Assembly: GCF_900177245.1 (NCBI RefSeq)
Contig: NZ_FXBM01000002.1
Span: forward strand, 1,178,001 to 1,242,000
Direction of reading: 5' to 3'
DNA length: 64,000 bases
From: Rathayibacter oskolensis
GTDB lineage: Bacteria; Actinomycetota; Actinomycetes; Actinomycetales; Microbacteriaceae
Each line of letters starts with the position of its first letter. Positions within the stretch are counted from its first letter, which is position 1. The translations under genes were made by a program, and so were the position numbers. The notes under the pieces are model-generated. The model was not told the DNA's origin, ran no database searches, and worked only from the letters and a program-made list of their open reading frames with translations. This document shows positions 55,600 through 64,000 of the stretch, in pieces.

Positions 55600-56577
55600 G
55601 TGTCAACTCCGGAGAATCCTTTCGGCCAGGTCCTGGTCGCCCTGGTCACCCCGTTCACCGCCGACGGCGAGGTCGATTGGCCCGGCGTCGAGAAGCACAT
55701 CGACGACTGCATCGCGTCCGGAGCGGACGGCATCGTCGTCACCGGGACGACCGGCGAGACGAGCACCCTGACCGACCCCGAGAAGATCCGTCTCGTCGAG
55801 GTCGGGAAGTCGGTCGCCGCCGGGCGAGCCAGGATCATCACCGGAGGCGGCTCGAACGAGACCGCGCACGCCATGCAGCTCGCCCGTCAGAGCGAGAAGG
55901 CCGGCGCCGACGGCAACATGATCGTGACGCCCTACTACAACAAGCCGACCCAGGCCGGCATCCTGACGCACTTCCGGATGATCGCCGACGCGACCGACCT
56001 CCCCGTGATCCTCTACGACATCCCGGGTCGTACCGGCGTGCCGATCCGCTACGAGACGATCCTCCGCGCCGCCAAGCACCCCAACATCCTCGCGGTGAAG
56101 GACGCCAAGGGCGACCTGGCCGAGGTCAGCCGCGTGCTCAACCAGACCGATCTCCTCTACTTCTGCGGCGACGACGCGAACGTCCTCCCCGAGCTGGCGA
56201 TCGGCGCCACCGGACTCATCGGCGTGACCGCGAACATCGCCGCCGCCCCCTACCGCACCATCGTCGACGCCGTGAACTCGGGCGACCTGCACGCGGCGAC
56301 GCGGGCCCACCAGCAGCTCGAGCCGCTCGTGCGCGCCGTGATGACCCACGTCCCCGGAACGGTCGCGGCGAAGTACATCCTGCACGGCCTCGGCCGCATC
56401 TCCTCACCGCGCGTGCGCCTCCCTCTGGTGGGCCCCGAGGAGTCGGAGGCCGCGCTGATCGAGGACGAGCTGGGTCTCGTCCGCGACATCCCGGGCGTCG
56501 ACTTCCGCAACTTCCGGCCCGACCGCAACGCCGCAGCCGGTGGCGCGCTGCCGAAGGTCGCGGGCACCACGCGCTGA
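55600..56577 (+). CDS. dapA: 4-hydroxy-tetrahydrodipicolinate synthase
   Basis: A 325-residue DHDPS. It has the N-terminal L-V-T-P-F-T-A-D-G-E-V-D-W, G-T-T-G-E-T-S-T, the Tyr in L-Y-D-I-P-G-R-T, and the Schiff-base Lys in L-A-V-K-D-A-K-G. It joins pyruvate and aspartate semialdehyde in the first step of the lysine/diaminopimelate branch. TACCCT (55587-55592) lies 7 nt before GTG at 55600; the ATG at 55594 is only 1 nt from that box, so GTG is preferred. RNase J follows after 46 nt. Confidence 0.95.
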   Translation: MSTPENPFGQVLVALVTPFTADGEVDWPGVEKHIDDCIASGADGIVVTGTTGETSTLTDPEKIRLVEVGKSVAAGRARIITGGGSNETAHAMQLARQSEKAGADGNMIVTPYYNKPTQAGILTHFRMIADATDLPVILYDIPGRTGVPIRYETILRAAKHPNILAVKDAKGDLAEVSRVLNQTDLLYFCGDDANVLPELAIGATGLIGVTANIAAAPYRTIVDAVNSGDLHAATRAHQQLEPLVRAVMTHVPGTVAAKYILHGLGRISSPRVRLPLVGPEESEAALIEDELGLVRDIPGVDFRNFRPDRNAAAGGALPKVAGTTR

Positions 56578-56623
56578 CGCCGCGGGAGCGGCTCCATCCG
56601 CCACGACGAACAGAGGAGGGCGC

Positions 56624-58300
56624 ATGCCCAGTCCCGTGATCACTCCGGCCCCGCTCGCGGCGGGCACCCTCCGCATCATCCCTCTCGGCGGTCTCGGCGA
56701 GATCGGGCGCAACATGACGATCTTCGAGATCGACGGCAAGATCCTCGTGGTCGACTGCGGCGTGCTGTTCCCCGAGGAGAACCAGCCCGGCGTCGACCTG
56801 ATCCTCCCGGACTTCGGCCCGATCAAGGAACGCCTCGACGACATCGTCGGAGTCGTGCTGACCCACGGACACGAGGACCACATCGGAGCCGTTCCCTACC
56901 TCCTCCGGCTCAAGCGCGACATCCCGCTCATCGGCTTGACGCTCACACTCGCCCTCGTCGAGGCGAAGCTCAAGGAGCACCGGATCAAGCCCTACACCCT
57001 CGCCGTGAAGGAGGGGGACATCGAGAACCTCGGCCCCTTCGAGCTCGAGTTCGTGGCCGTGAACCACTCCATCCCCGATGCCCTCGCCGTCGCGATCATC
57101 ACCGACGCGGGCTCGGTCCTGCACACCGGCGACTTCAAGATGGACCAGCTGCCGCTGGACGGCCGCATCACCGACCTGCGCGCCTTCGCCCGGCTCGGCG
57201 AAGAGGGCATCGACCTGTTCATGGTCGACTCGACCAACGCCGACGTGCCCGGATTCACGCCCAGCGAGCGCGACATCGGCCCGGTCATCGAGGCGGTCAT
57301 GGCGAAGGCGAAGCGGCGCGTGATCGTGGCGAGCTTCTCCAGTCACGTCCACCGCGTGCAGCAGGTGCTCGATGCGGCGCACGCGAACGGCCGCCGGGTC
57401 GCCCTCCTCGGCCGTTCGATGGTCCGCAACATGGGCATCGCGGCCGACCTCGGCTACCTCAGGGTGCCGCCGGGCGTGCTGATCGACGTCAAGAAGGCCG
57501 GAGACATCCCCGAGGATCAGATCGTCTACATGTCCACCGGGTCGCAGGGCGAGCCGATGGCGGTGCTCAGCAGGATGGCCAACCGCGATCACCAGATCGA
57601 GCCGGGGGAGGGCGACACCGTCATCCTCGCGTCGAGCCTCATCCCGGGCAACGAGAACGCCGTCTACCGCGTCATCAACGGCCTGACCAAGCTCGGCGCG
57701 ACCGTCGTGCACAAGGGCAACGCCAAGGTGCACGTCTCGGGTCACGCCGCGGCCGGCGAGCTGATCTACTGCTACAACATCCTCAAGCCGCTCAACGTGA
57801 TGCCGGTCCACGGCGAGTACCGCCACCTGGTGGCCAACGCGAAGCTCGCCATGGCCACCGGCATCGAGGAGGAGAACACGATCATCGCCGAGGACGGCAC
57901 CGTGATCGACCTCCTCGACGGGAAGGCCACCGTCGTCGGGCAGCTCGACCTCGGCTTCGTCTACGTCGACGGATCGTCGGTGGGCGAGATCACCGACGCC
58001 GACCTGAAGGACCGCCGGATCCTCGGCGAGGAGGGCTTCATCTCGATCATCGTCGTCGTCGAGGCGGGGACCGGGCGGATCGTCGTCGGACCGGAGATCC
58101 ACGCGAAGGGCTTCGCCGAGGACGACAGCGTCTTCGACGAGGTCAAGCCGCGCATCGCGAGAGCCCTCGAGGAGGCGGTGCAGAACGGTGCGAGCGACCC
58201 GCACGCCCTCTCGCAGAGCGTCCGTCGCGTCGTCGGCCGCTGGGTGAACACCAGCTACCGACGGCGTCCGATGATCGTCCCGCTGGTCATCGAGGCCTGA
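56624..58300 (+). CDS. rnj: Ribonuclease J
   Basis: A 558-residue beta-CASP metallo-beta-lactamase nuclease. The metal motif is H81-G-H-E-D-H86, with D-C-G-V-L-F-P-E-E upstream. The beta-CASP part has F-S-S-H-V-H-R and S-G-H-A, followed by M-P-V-H-G-E-Y-R-H. RNase J cuts and degrades RNA, both inside and from the 5' end, and works with PNPase in mRNA turnover. The ATG has an AGAGGAGGG site. The dapA-rnj order is usual in actinobacteria. Confidence 0.95.
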   Translation: MPSPVITPAPLAAGTLRIIPLGGLGEIGRNMTIFEIDGKILVVDCGVLFPEENQPGVDLILPDFGPIKERLDDIVGVVLTHGHEDHIGAVPYLLRLKRDIPLIGLTLTLALVEAKLKEHRIKPYTLAVKEGDIENLGPFELEFVAVNHSIPDALAVAIITDAGSVLHTGDFKMDQLPLDGRITDLRAFARLGEEGIDLFMVDSTNADVPGFTPSERDIGPVIEAVMAKAKRRVIVASFSSHVHRVQQVLDAAHANGRRVALLGRSMVRNMGIAADLGYLRVPPGVLIDVKKAGDIPEDQIVYMSTGSQGEPMAVLSRMANRDHQIEPGEGDTVILASSLIPGNENAVYRVINGLTKLGATVVHKGNAKVHVSGHAAAGELIYCYNILKPLNVMPVHGEYRHLVANAKLAMATGIEEENTIIAEDGTVIDLLDGKATVVGQLDLGFVYVDGSSVGEITDADLKDRRILGEEGFISIIVVVEAGTGRIVVGPEIHAKGFAEDDSVFDEVKPRIARALEEAVQNGASDPHALSQSVRRVVGRWVNTSYRRRPMIVPLVIEA

Positions 58301-58400
58301 GGGGCGGCGGCGCAGGAGCCTCCGGCTGGTCGTCCGCCCCGCGAGCGGGCACACTGTCCACGGGGGAACCGCCGTCCACTCCGTCCGTCCGGAGGTCCGC

Positions 58401-58889
58401 TTGGACTACTCGATCCGTTCCGCCCGTCCCGAGGACGGCCCGTTCCTCGCCGACATGCTCGTCGAGGCGGCCAACGGGAACGGGACCTCCGCCCGGACGA
58501 GGGTCGACGTGCTCGCCGAGGAGGCGACCCGTCGCTACGTCGCGGGCTGGCCTCGGCCCGGCGACCTCGGCTCCGTCGCCGAGACCGCGGACGGCGAGCG
58601 GATCGGCGCCTGCTGGTCGCGCCTGTTCACGTCCGCGTCCCCCGGTCGCGGCTTCATCGCGGCGGGGGTCCCGGAGCTCACCCTCGGGGTCCGGCCCGTG
58701 CACCGGGCGCAGGGGGTCGGGCGGTCCCTGCTCCGGGCCGTGGTGGCGCAGGGCCGGGCCGCGGGGTACGCGCGCCTCTCGCTCTCGGTGGCGAGCGGCA
58801 ACTTCGCCCGCCGTCTCTACGTGAGCGAGGGCTTCTCGGTCGTGGCCGACCGGGGCGACGCCGAGACGATGGTCGCGCTGCTGCGCTGA
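58401..58889 (+). CDS. GNAT-family N-acetyltransferase
   Basis: A 162-residue acetyltransferase. Motif A is [19 protein letters not shown], with the Q-G-V-G-R-S CoA loop, and it ends with [15 protein letters not shown] at 58401 is chosen as the start because GGAGG lies 5 nt upstream and the first strand (D-Y-S-I-R-S-A) then fits the fold. Substrate unknown. Confidence 0.82.
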   Translation: MDYSIRSARPEDGPFLADMLVEAANGNGTSARTRVDVLAEEATRRYVAGWPRPGDLGSVAETADGERIGACWSRLFTSASPGRGFIAAGVPELTLGVRPVHRAQGVGRSLLRAVVAQGRAAGYARLSLSVASGNFARRLYVSEGFSVVADRGDAETMVALLR

Positions 58890-58948
58890 GGCGCGGTCCG
58901 TCGGCGCGGGTCCGCGGTGATGACGGAGGCGGCGGGTACGGTGGCCTC

Positions 58949-61807
58949 ATGGCGACGAGCACCAAGACGACCTCCCGTGGGCGCGGGAGCGCGTCCGCGC
59001 GCTCCGGCGCGGCACGTTCCGGCCGCGGCTCGGGGCGGGGAGCCGCAGAGAAGGCGACCGTCGCCTTCGACTCGGCTCCGCGAGCGAACCTCGTCGTCCG
59101 GTTCTGGATGACGCTGGCGCACGTGGTCGGGGGCGCCGCGCGCGCCCTGGGGCCCGAGAGGCTCGCGAAGGAGGAGCGCCGCGACGGCGTCCCCTTCCTC
59201 CTCGTCCTCCTCGCGGTCTCCGGAGCGGTGGTCGAGTGGTTCCTGGCGACCGATCCAGTGGCCCAGGTCCTCGACGCCTGGAGCTTCGGGGGGCTCTTCG
59301 GGCGGGTGGCCTACGTCCTGCCCGTCGTCCTCCTCCTCTTCGCGCTCTGGCTCTTCCGCCACCCCAGCTCCGTCGACGACAACGGCCGCATCGGGGTGGG
59401 CCTGACCTTCCTCCTCGTCGCCTCCGCGGGGATCTGCCACGCCCACCTCGGCACCCCGCAGCCGGGCGAGGGCATCGACCGGATGGCCGCGGCCGGCGGC
59501 GTGCTCGGCTGGCTCGTCGGCGCCCCGCTGGTCGCGATCGCGACGGTCCCCGGAGCCACGGTGCTGCTCTCGGCGGTCATCCTGCTCTCGCTGTTCATCA
59601 TCACCAAGACGCCGCCGAACCGTGTCGGTGCCCGCTCGCGCGAGCTCTACTCCTACCTGTTCGGCACGCCGGTCCTCGACGACGAGGAGCGTGCGCGCCT
59701 GAAGGCCGAGAAGGCCGCGGCCAGGGCCGCCTCGAAGGCCGAGGCGGAGGACGAGCAGGCCGACGGGGGAGAGCTGCCGTGGTGGCGCCGCACCGACTCG
59801 GGTCGTGAGGACGACCCGACGGTGCAGGCCGAGCTGCCCCTCGACTCCCTCACCGAGGTCATCGACGAGCCCCGGGGCCGTCGCGGGCGCGCCAAGGGGT
59901 TCGACACCGCACTGGAGGAGCGCGACGAGCCCGTCGATCCGCCCACCCGCTCCTTCGCTACGGAGGTGATCTCGGAGGCGGAGAGCGCAGAGGCCGCGCT
60001 CGCCCGCTTCGACGAGCGGTCCTCGACCCGGGCGGCCGTCGGCGTCGTCGACGACGACGCCACCGACGTGATCCGGCTCGACGACCTCGACGTGGCTCCG
60101 GCCGTGCCTGTCCCGCCGGTGCTCGCGACCGGACCGATCGCACCCCTCCCCGAGGCCGATGCGACGGCCGACTTCGACTCCTCCTTCGAGGACGACGCCC
60201 CCTACCGGCTGCCATCGGCCGCGGCCCTGTCGACGGGGACCCCGTCGAAGGCCCGCTCGGCCGCGAACGACGAGATGGTGCGGGCGCTCACCGAGGTCCT
60301 GCGCCAGTTCAACGTCGACGCCACCGTCACCGGGTTCTCGCGCGGGCCGACCGTCACGCGCTACGAGATCGAGCTCGGGCCGGGCGTCAAGGTCGAGCGC
60401 GTGACGGCGCTCAGCAAGAACCTCTCCTATGCCGTCGCGAGCAACGAGGTACGCATCCTCTCGCCGATCCCCGGCAAGAGCGCGATCGGCGTCGAGATCC
60501 CGAACACCGACCGCGAGATCGTCTCACTGGGCGATGTGCTGCGCTCCCCGGCGTCCACGACGTCGACGCACCCGATGACGATCGGCGTGGGCAAGGACGT
60601 CGAGGGCGGCTACGTCGTCGCCAACCTGGCGAAGATGCCCCACCTGCTCGTCGCGGGCTCGACGGGCTCCGGGAAGTCGAGCTTCGTCAACTCGATGATC
60701 ACGAGCCTCCTGATGCGCGCCCGCCCCCAGGACGTCCGGATGGTCCTGATCGACCCCAAGCGCGTCGAGCTGACGATCTACGGAGGTGTCCCGCACCTCA
60801 TCACGCCCATCATCACGAACCCCAAGAAGGCGGCCGAGGCGCTGCAGTGGGTCGTGAAAGAGATGGACATGCGCTACGACGACCTCGCATCGTTCGGCTT
60901 CCGCCACATCGACGATTTCAACGCCGCCGTCCGCGGTGGCGATCTGAAGCTCCCGGCCGGCAGCAATCGCGTCCTGAAGCCCTACCCCTACCTCCTGGTC
61001 GTCGTCGACGAGCTCGCCGATCTGATGATGGTCGCCCCCCGCGACGTCGAGGACTCCATCGTCCGCATCACCCAGCTCGCCCGCGCCTCCGGGATCCACC
61101 TGGTCCTCGCGACGCAGCGACCGAGCGTCGACGTGGTCACCGGTCTGATCAAGGCGAACGTGCCCAGCCGACTGGCCTTCGCGGTGACCAGCGTCACCGA
61201 CTCGCGGGTCATCCTCGACCAGCCCGGCGCCGACAAGCTGATCGGCCAGGGCGACGGGCTCTTCCTCCCGATGGGGACGAACAAGCCCATGCGGGTGCAG
61301 GGCGCGTGGGTCCGCGAGGACGAGATCGCGAAGGTCGTCGAGCACGTGACGCGCCAGGCGCAGCCCGACTACCGCCAGGACATCACCGTGCAGGCGCAGC
61401 GCAAGGAGGTCGACTCCGACATCGGCGACGACCTCGAACTGCTGATCGCGGCGGCCGAGCTGGTCGTGAGCACCCAGTTCGGATCGACGTCGATGCTGCA
61501 GCGCAAGCTCCGCGTCGGCTTCGCCAAGGCCGGCCGCCTGATGGACCTCCTCGAGTCCCGCGAGGTGGTCGGTCCCTCCGAGGGGTCGAAGGCTCGCGAC
61601 GTGCTCGTCACCGGCGAGCAGCTGCCGGGTGTCCTCGCACGGATGCGGGGCGAGGAGCCCGACGGTCCCGCAGCGGCGCCGTCCGCGGTCGCAGCGGACC
61701 CCTACGAGGATCCGCTCGCCGAGCCGGTCGGTCCTGCGGCCACCGACTACCACGACGACGACGAGGGGTCCGGCGACGACGCCTGGGCACTCACCGGGCG
61801 CGACTGA
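58949..61807 (+). CDS. ftsK: FtsK/SpoIIIE-family DNA translocase
   Basis: A 952-residue translocase. The first 45 residues are Ser/Gly/Arg-rich, then come about four to five membrane helices (residues 90-215), an acidic linker up to about 430, and the motor. Walker A (G-S-T-G-S-G-K-S) is at about 570-577 and Walker B ([10 protein letters not shown]) at about 680-689. The C-terminal winged-helix gamma domain contains [15 protein letters not shown]. It pumps chromosome DNA through the closing septum. TACGGT (58937-58942) lies 6 nt before the ATG. Confidence 0.95.
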   Translation: MATSTKTTSRGRGSASARSGAARSGRGSGRGAAEKATVAFDSAPRANLVVRFWMTLAHVVGGAARALGPERLAKEERRDGVPFLLVLLAVSGAVVEWFLATDPVAQVLDAWSFGGLFGRVAYVLPVVLLLFALWLFRHPSSVDDNGRIGVGLTFLLVASAGICHAHLGTPQPGEGIDRMAAAGGVLGWLVGAPLVAIATVPGATVLLSAVILLSLFIITKTPPNRVGARSRELYSYLFGTPVLDDEERARLKAEKAAARAASKAEAEDEQADGGELPWWRRTDSGREDDPTVQAELPLDSLTEVIDEPRGRRGRAKGFDTALEERDEPVDPPTRSFATEVISEAESAEAALARFDERSSTRAAVGVVDDDATDVIRLDDLDVAPAVPVPPVLATGPIAPLPEADATADFDSSFEDDAPYRLPSAAALSTGTPSKARSAANDEMVRALTEVLRQFNVDATVTGFSRGPTVTRYEIELGPGVKVERVTALSKNLSYAVASNEVRILSPIPGKSAIGVEIPNTDREIVSLGDVLRSPASTTSTHPMTIGVGKDVEGGYVVANLAKMPHLLVAGSTGSGKSSFVNSMITSLLMRARPQDVRMVLIDPKRVELTIYGGVPHLITPIITNPKKAAEALQWVVKEMDMRYDDLASFGFRHIDDFNAAVRGGDLKLPAGSNRVLKPYPYLLVVVDELADLMMVAPRDVEDSIVRITQLARASGIHLVLATQRPSVDVVTGLIKANVPSRLAFAVTSVTDSRVILDQPGADKLIGQGDGLFLPMGTNKPMRVQGAWVREDEIAKVVEHVTRQAQPDYRQDITVQAQRKEVDSDIGDDLELLIAAAELVVSTQFGSTSMLQRKLRVGFAKAGRLMDLLESREVVGPSEGSKARDVLVTGEQLPGVLARMRGEEPDGPAAAPSAVAADPYEDPLAEPVGPAATDYHDDDEGSGDDAWALTGRD

Positions 61808-61857
61808 CCCGTGCAGCTGCGCAGCGACACCGAGACCACCCTCGACGACGGAGCACG

Positions 61858-62460
61858 ATGAGCACCCCCACCGCCGGAGCGGCCGCCCGCTCGGGCAACT
61901 GGAATCTCCCCAACGCGATCACCGTCGTCCGGATCCTCCTCGCACCGCTCTTCTTCTGGATGCTGCTCGCCGACGACGGAGCCGACAGCGGTCTCCGGAT
62001 CGCCGCCGCGCTGCTGTTCATCGTCGCGATCGCGACCGACGGGATCGACGGGCACATCGCGCGAAGCCGCGGGCTCGTGACCGATCTGGGGAAGCTCCTC
62101 GACCCGATCGCCGACAAGGTGCTGACCGGGGCGGCCCTCATCGGGCTCTCGATCCTCGGCGAGCTGCCGTGGTGGGTGACCGTCGTGATCCTCGTCCGCG
62201 AGGTCGGCATCACGATCTTCCGCATGGCGGTCCTCTCCGACCGCGTCATCCCGGCCTCGCGAGGGGGGAAGCTGAAGACGATCGTGCAGTCCGTCGCCCT
62301 CTCCCTGGCCCTCCTCCCGCTGTGGGCCGTGCTCGGCGAGTGGGTGCACTGGCTGAACGGCATCACGATGACGGCGGCACTCGTCCTGACCGTGGTGACG
62401 GGGATCGACTATCTCGCGGATGCGGCGCGGCAGAGCCGAGCCGCCCGCAAGCGCCCGTGA
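61858..62460 (+). CDS. pgsA: CDP-diacylglycerol--glycerol-3-phosphate 3-phosphatidyltransferase
   Basis: A 200-residue CDP-alcohol phosphatidyltransferase with about five helices. The signature D-G-x2-D-G-x2-A-R-x8-G-x3-D-x3-D is seen in D-G-I-D-G-H-I-A-R-S-R-G followed by L-L-D-P-I-A-D-K. The start N-L-P-N-A-I-T-V-V-R-I is typical of PgsA. It makes phosphatidylglycerol phosphate in the membrane. The start is ATG at 61858. The stop overlaps cinA (GTGA). Confidence 0.92.
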   Translation: MSTPTAGAAARSGNWNLPNAITVVRILLAPLFFWMLLADDGADSGLRIAAALLFIVAIATDGIDGHIARSRGLVTDLGKLLDPIADKVLTGAALIGLSILGELPWWVTVVILVREVGITIFRMAVLSDRVIPASRGGKLKTIVQSVALSLALLPLWAVLGEWVHWLNGITMTAALVLTVVTGIDYLADAARQSRAARKRP

Positions 62461-62942
62461 CCGCCGGGCCGCTGGTCGCGGCGATGGCCCGCGGAGGGCT
62501 CGGCCTCGCGATCGCCGAGTCCCTCACGGGCGGAGCCGTGAGCTCGGCGGTCGTCGACGTCCCGGGAGCATCCGGGGTCCACCGCGGAGCGATCGTGAGC
62601 TACGCCACCGACCTCAAGCACCGCCTGCTGGGCGTCGACGCCGCCCTGCTCGAGGCGGAGGGTCCCGTGCACCCGGAGGTGGCTCTGCAGATGGCGCGCG
62701 GGGTCGTCGCCGCGCTGGGCGCGACGGGGCAGCGGACGGTCGGAGTCGCGACCACCGGTGTGGCGGGGCCCGACCCGCAGGGTGACGCCGCCGTCGGGAC
62801 GGTCTTCGTCGCGGCCGTGCTCGGCCGGGACGAGCGGGTGCGCGAACTGCACGCCGACGGGGATCGCGCGTCGATCAGAACCGCCGCCGTCGACGCCGCG
62901 CTGGCCCTCGCCGCCGAGGTCGTCGCCGACTCCACCCGATGA
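62457..62942 (+). CDS. CinA C-terminal domain protein (nicotinamide-nucleotide amidohydrolase)
   Basis: A 161-residue protein that is only the CinA C-terminal domain. It has A-I-A-E-S-L-T-G-G near the start, S-Y-A-T-D-L-K, and V-A-T-T-G-V-A-G-P-D-P-Q-G. Stand-alone forms (PncC) turn nicotinamide mononucleotide into nicotinate mononucleotide and ammonia, saving NAD precursors. GTG at 62457 overlaps the pgsA stop. The pgsA-cinA-clgR order is conserved in actinobacteria. Confidence 0.92.
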   Translation: MTAGPLVAAMARGGLGLAIAESLTGGAVSSAVVDVPGASGVHRGAIVSYATDLKHRLLGVDAALLEAEGPVHPEVALQMARGVVAALGATGQRTVGVATTGVAGPDPQGDAAVGTVFVAAVLGRDERVRELHADGDRASIRTAAVDAALALAAEVVADSTR

Positions 62943-63179
62943 TCTCCTGACCGTCTCGGATCCGGCGACCGTCGTCGGAATGCCCAGCGTTTCGCCCCGG
63001 TTACATCTGGCGTCGCTCACACGCAAAGTCCAGTCATCCGGTATTAGAGTCGACACACACGAACCGGGTAGTGAACAGCTATCCGGTTCCTTCGTACTCA
63101 GCCCCTTCGAGCAAGTGCTCCGGCATTTATCGTGGTTTCGCTGTACGAGGACGCGGTTGACGTGGAGAAGGAGGGTCCA

Positions 63180-63488
63180 GTGGTTCTAGTTCGTCAGGAG
63201 ATCGGCGATGTCCTCAGGGACTTTCGCCTGCAGAAGGGTCGTACGCTCCGTCAGGTGGCGAGCAAGGCGAGCGTTGCGCTCGGCTACCTGAGCGAGGTCG
63301 AACGCGGTCAGAAGGAGGCCTCCTCGGAGATCCTCGCCTCTGTCGCCGACGCCCTCGACACCCCTATCTCGGTGATCATGCGAGAGGTCGGCGATCGCCT
63401 CGCCGTCATCGAGGGGATCGACACGATCCCCGACACCATCCCGGCCGACATGGTCGCCGGATTCGACGCGGATCTCGTCGCTCAGTAG
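63180..63488 (+). CDS. clgR: ClgR-like helix-turn-helix transcriptional regulator
   Basis: A 102-residue XRE-type regulator. The HTH reads L-R-Q-V-A-S-K-A-S-V-A-L-G-Y-L-S-E-V-E-R-G-Q-K-E-A-S-S-E, which closely fits ClgR. In mycobacteria, streptomycetes and corynebacteria, ClgR turns on clp protease and other stress genes, and sits near pgsA/cinA as here. The GTG at 63180 has AAGGAGGG 6 nt upstream; the frame extends 16 codons farther without a site. A 237-bp gap precedes it, with a candidate TAGAGT -10 at 63045-63050. An imperfect symmetric element (TCGCTCACACGCAAA, 63013-63027) could be an autoregulatory site. Confidence 0.85.
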   Translation: MVLVRQEIGDVLRDFRLQKGRTLRQVASKASVALGYLSEVERGQKEASSEILASVADALDTPISVIMREVGDRLAVIEGIDTIPDTIPADMVAGFDADLVAQ

Positions 63489-63528
63489 CGGCTCCGCCCC
63501 GCCCATCCATCCACCGCACCCGTTCTCC

Positions 63529-63570
63529 CCGAAGGGCGCTGGAGCTCCGGCTCCGGCGCCCTTCGGCGTT
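63529..63570 (+). terminator. Terminator after the clgR-like gene
   Basis: An 11-bp perfect stem (CCGAAGGGCGC with its complement, 63529-63539 and 63556-63566) continues into an inner GGAGC/GGCTCC stem and is followed by CGTT. It separates clgR from the DUF3046 gene. Confidence 0.8.
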
Positions 63571-63605
63571 CCCGGCGAGCATTCGCCACCGGTTAGCGTT
63601 GTGCC

Positions 63606-63830
63606 ATGCGATTGAGCGAGTTCCGGCAGCTGGTGGACGACGAGTTCGGTGCGTCCTACGCGCGGGTGCTCGTCTCCGACCTGGTGCTGACCGAGCTCGA
63701 CGGACGCACTGCGGAGCAGGCTCTCCGCGACGGCGAGGAGGCGCGCGAGGTGTGGCTCGCGCTCTGCCGGGCGAACGACGTGCCCGAGGCCCGCTGGCAC
63801 GGGATCGACCCGAAGAAGCGGAACCGCTGA
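63606..63830 (+). CDS. DUF3046 protein, regular neighbour of recA
   Basis: A 74-residue protein of full family length: M-R-L-S-E-F-R-Q-L-V-D-D-E-F-G-A-S-Y-A-R-V-L then L-D-G-R-T-A-E-Q-A-L-R-D-G and W-L-A-L-C-R-A-N-D-V-P. DUF3046 genes lie just upstream of recA in many actinobacteria; the function is unknown. TAGCGT (63594-63599) lies 6 nt before the ATG. Confidence 0.9.
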   Translation: MRLSEFRQLVDDEFGASYARVLVSDLVLTELDGRTAEQALRDGEEAREVWLALCRANDVPEARWHGIDPKKRNR

Positions 63831-63884
63831 GGACATCGCCGAGCCGCTGGCCGAAGTCGTGTTCGACACGCCGCGCGCCCATCA

Positions 63885-63913
63885 TCGAATCCCTGTTCGA
63901 TCGGGTCTAGGCT
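63885..63913 (+). promoter_or_regulatory. LexA (SOS) box and -10 of the downstream recA gene
   Basis: TCGAAT-CCCT-GTTCGA (63885-63900) matches the actinobacterial SOS box TCGAAC-N4-GTTCGA with one change. A TAGGCT -10 box follows at 63908-63913. A further palindrome CGTGT-TCG-ACACG lies at 63858-63870. The coding start of recA is not within the window; bases up to 64000 would be its leader. Confidence 0.8.
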
Positions 63914-64000
63914 CCTCACCAGAAGCAGGAACGCCCCGTACTCCACGGAGGCGCTCGTGCTCGGCCCCGATGTCGGAGGTCGGGCGTACCGTCGGGAACA

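Noticed and set aside
63013-63027. Firm ClgR binding site upstream of the clgR-like gene
   Set aside because: The element is only roughly symmetric and the right arm does not match the ClgR consensus as I recall it, so it is mentioned in the gene entry but not called.

Overview
The window is about 70% G+C, with strong third-position GC bias and long antisense shadow ORFs. Gene families and order point to an actinobacterium of the Microbacteriaceae (Rathayibacter/Clavibacter/Curtobacterium-like). The order rpsO - pnp - M16 peptidase - dapB - thyX - dapA - RNase J - ftsK - pgsA - cinA - clgR-like - DUF3046 - (recA just beyond the end) is typical of that family. The assignment is inference from content; no search was run. 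The stretch looks chromosomal and mostly housekeeping. I see no IS element, phage, CRISPR array, rRNA or convincing tRNA.

Layout. 1-10.7 kb: a flotillin tail, small DUF4190-type membrane proteins, an acetyltransferase, an APC permease, an M20 peptidase coupled to an MFS pump, a large pRiA4b-type protein, a quinone reductase and a hydrolase. 10.7-17.6 kb: a divergent catabolic locus with a FadR-type regulator, SDR, aldehyde dehydrogenase, class I glutamine amidotransferase and glutamine-synthetase-like ligase facing an ethanolamine-type permease. Together these could run a full gamma-glutamyl-ethanolamine route. 17.7-17.9 kb: an unusual repeat array (five direct units, then three inverted), repeated in the same design at 55.4-55.5 kb. 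18-34 kb: aspartase, an Ada/AlkA fusion, a PrsW protease, an HxlR regulator with a visible operator between it and an MFS pump, HelD, an FKBP, a protealysin-type M4 protease with its emfourin inhibitor, and a molybdopterin oxidoreductase coupled to a flavin reductase. 34.5-44.4 kb: rpsO, a surface-protein module (DUF4397 protein, lipoprotein-like class F sortase, SigK-like sigma factor and RskA-like anti-sigma), a LysR/MFS pair, and pnp with a long structured leader. 44.5-48.4 kb: a GH13 alpha-glucosidase flanked by two aldo/keto reductase homologues that lack catalytic residues. 48.5-64 kb: the conserved core block ending at a LexA box for recA.

A recurring signal is a TANNNT -10 box placed 6-7 nt before the start codon, found before at least 16 genes and in degenerate form before several more. 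This predicts widespread leaderless transcription and was used to choose starts. Many neighbours are coupled through 4-nt ATGA/GTGA overlaps.
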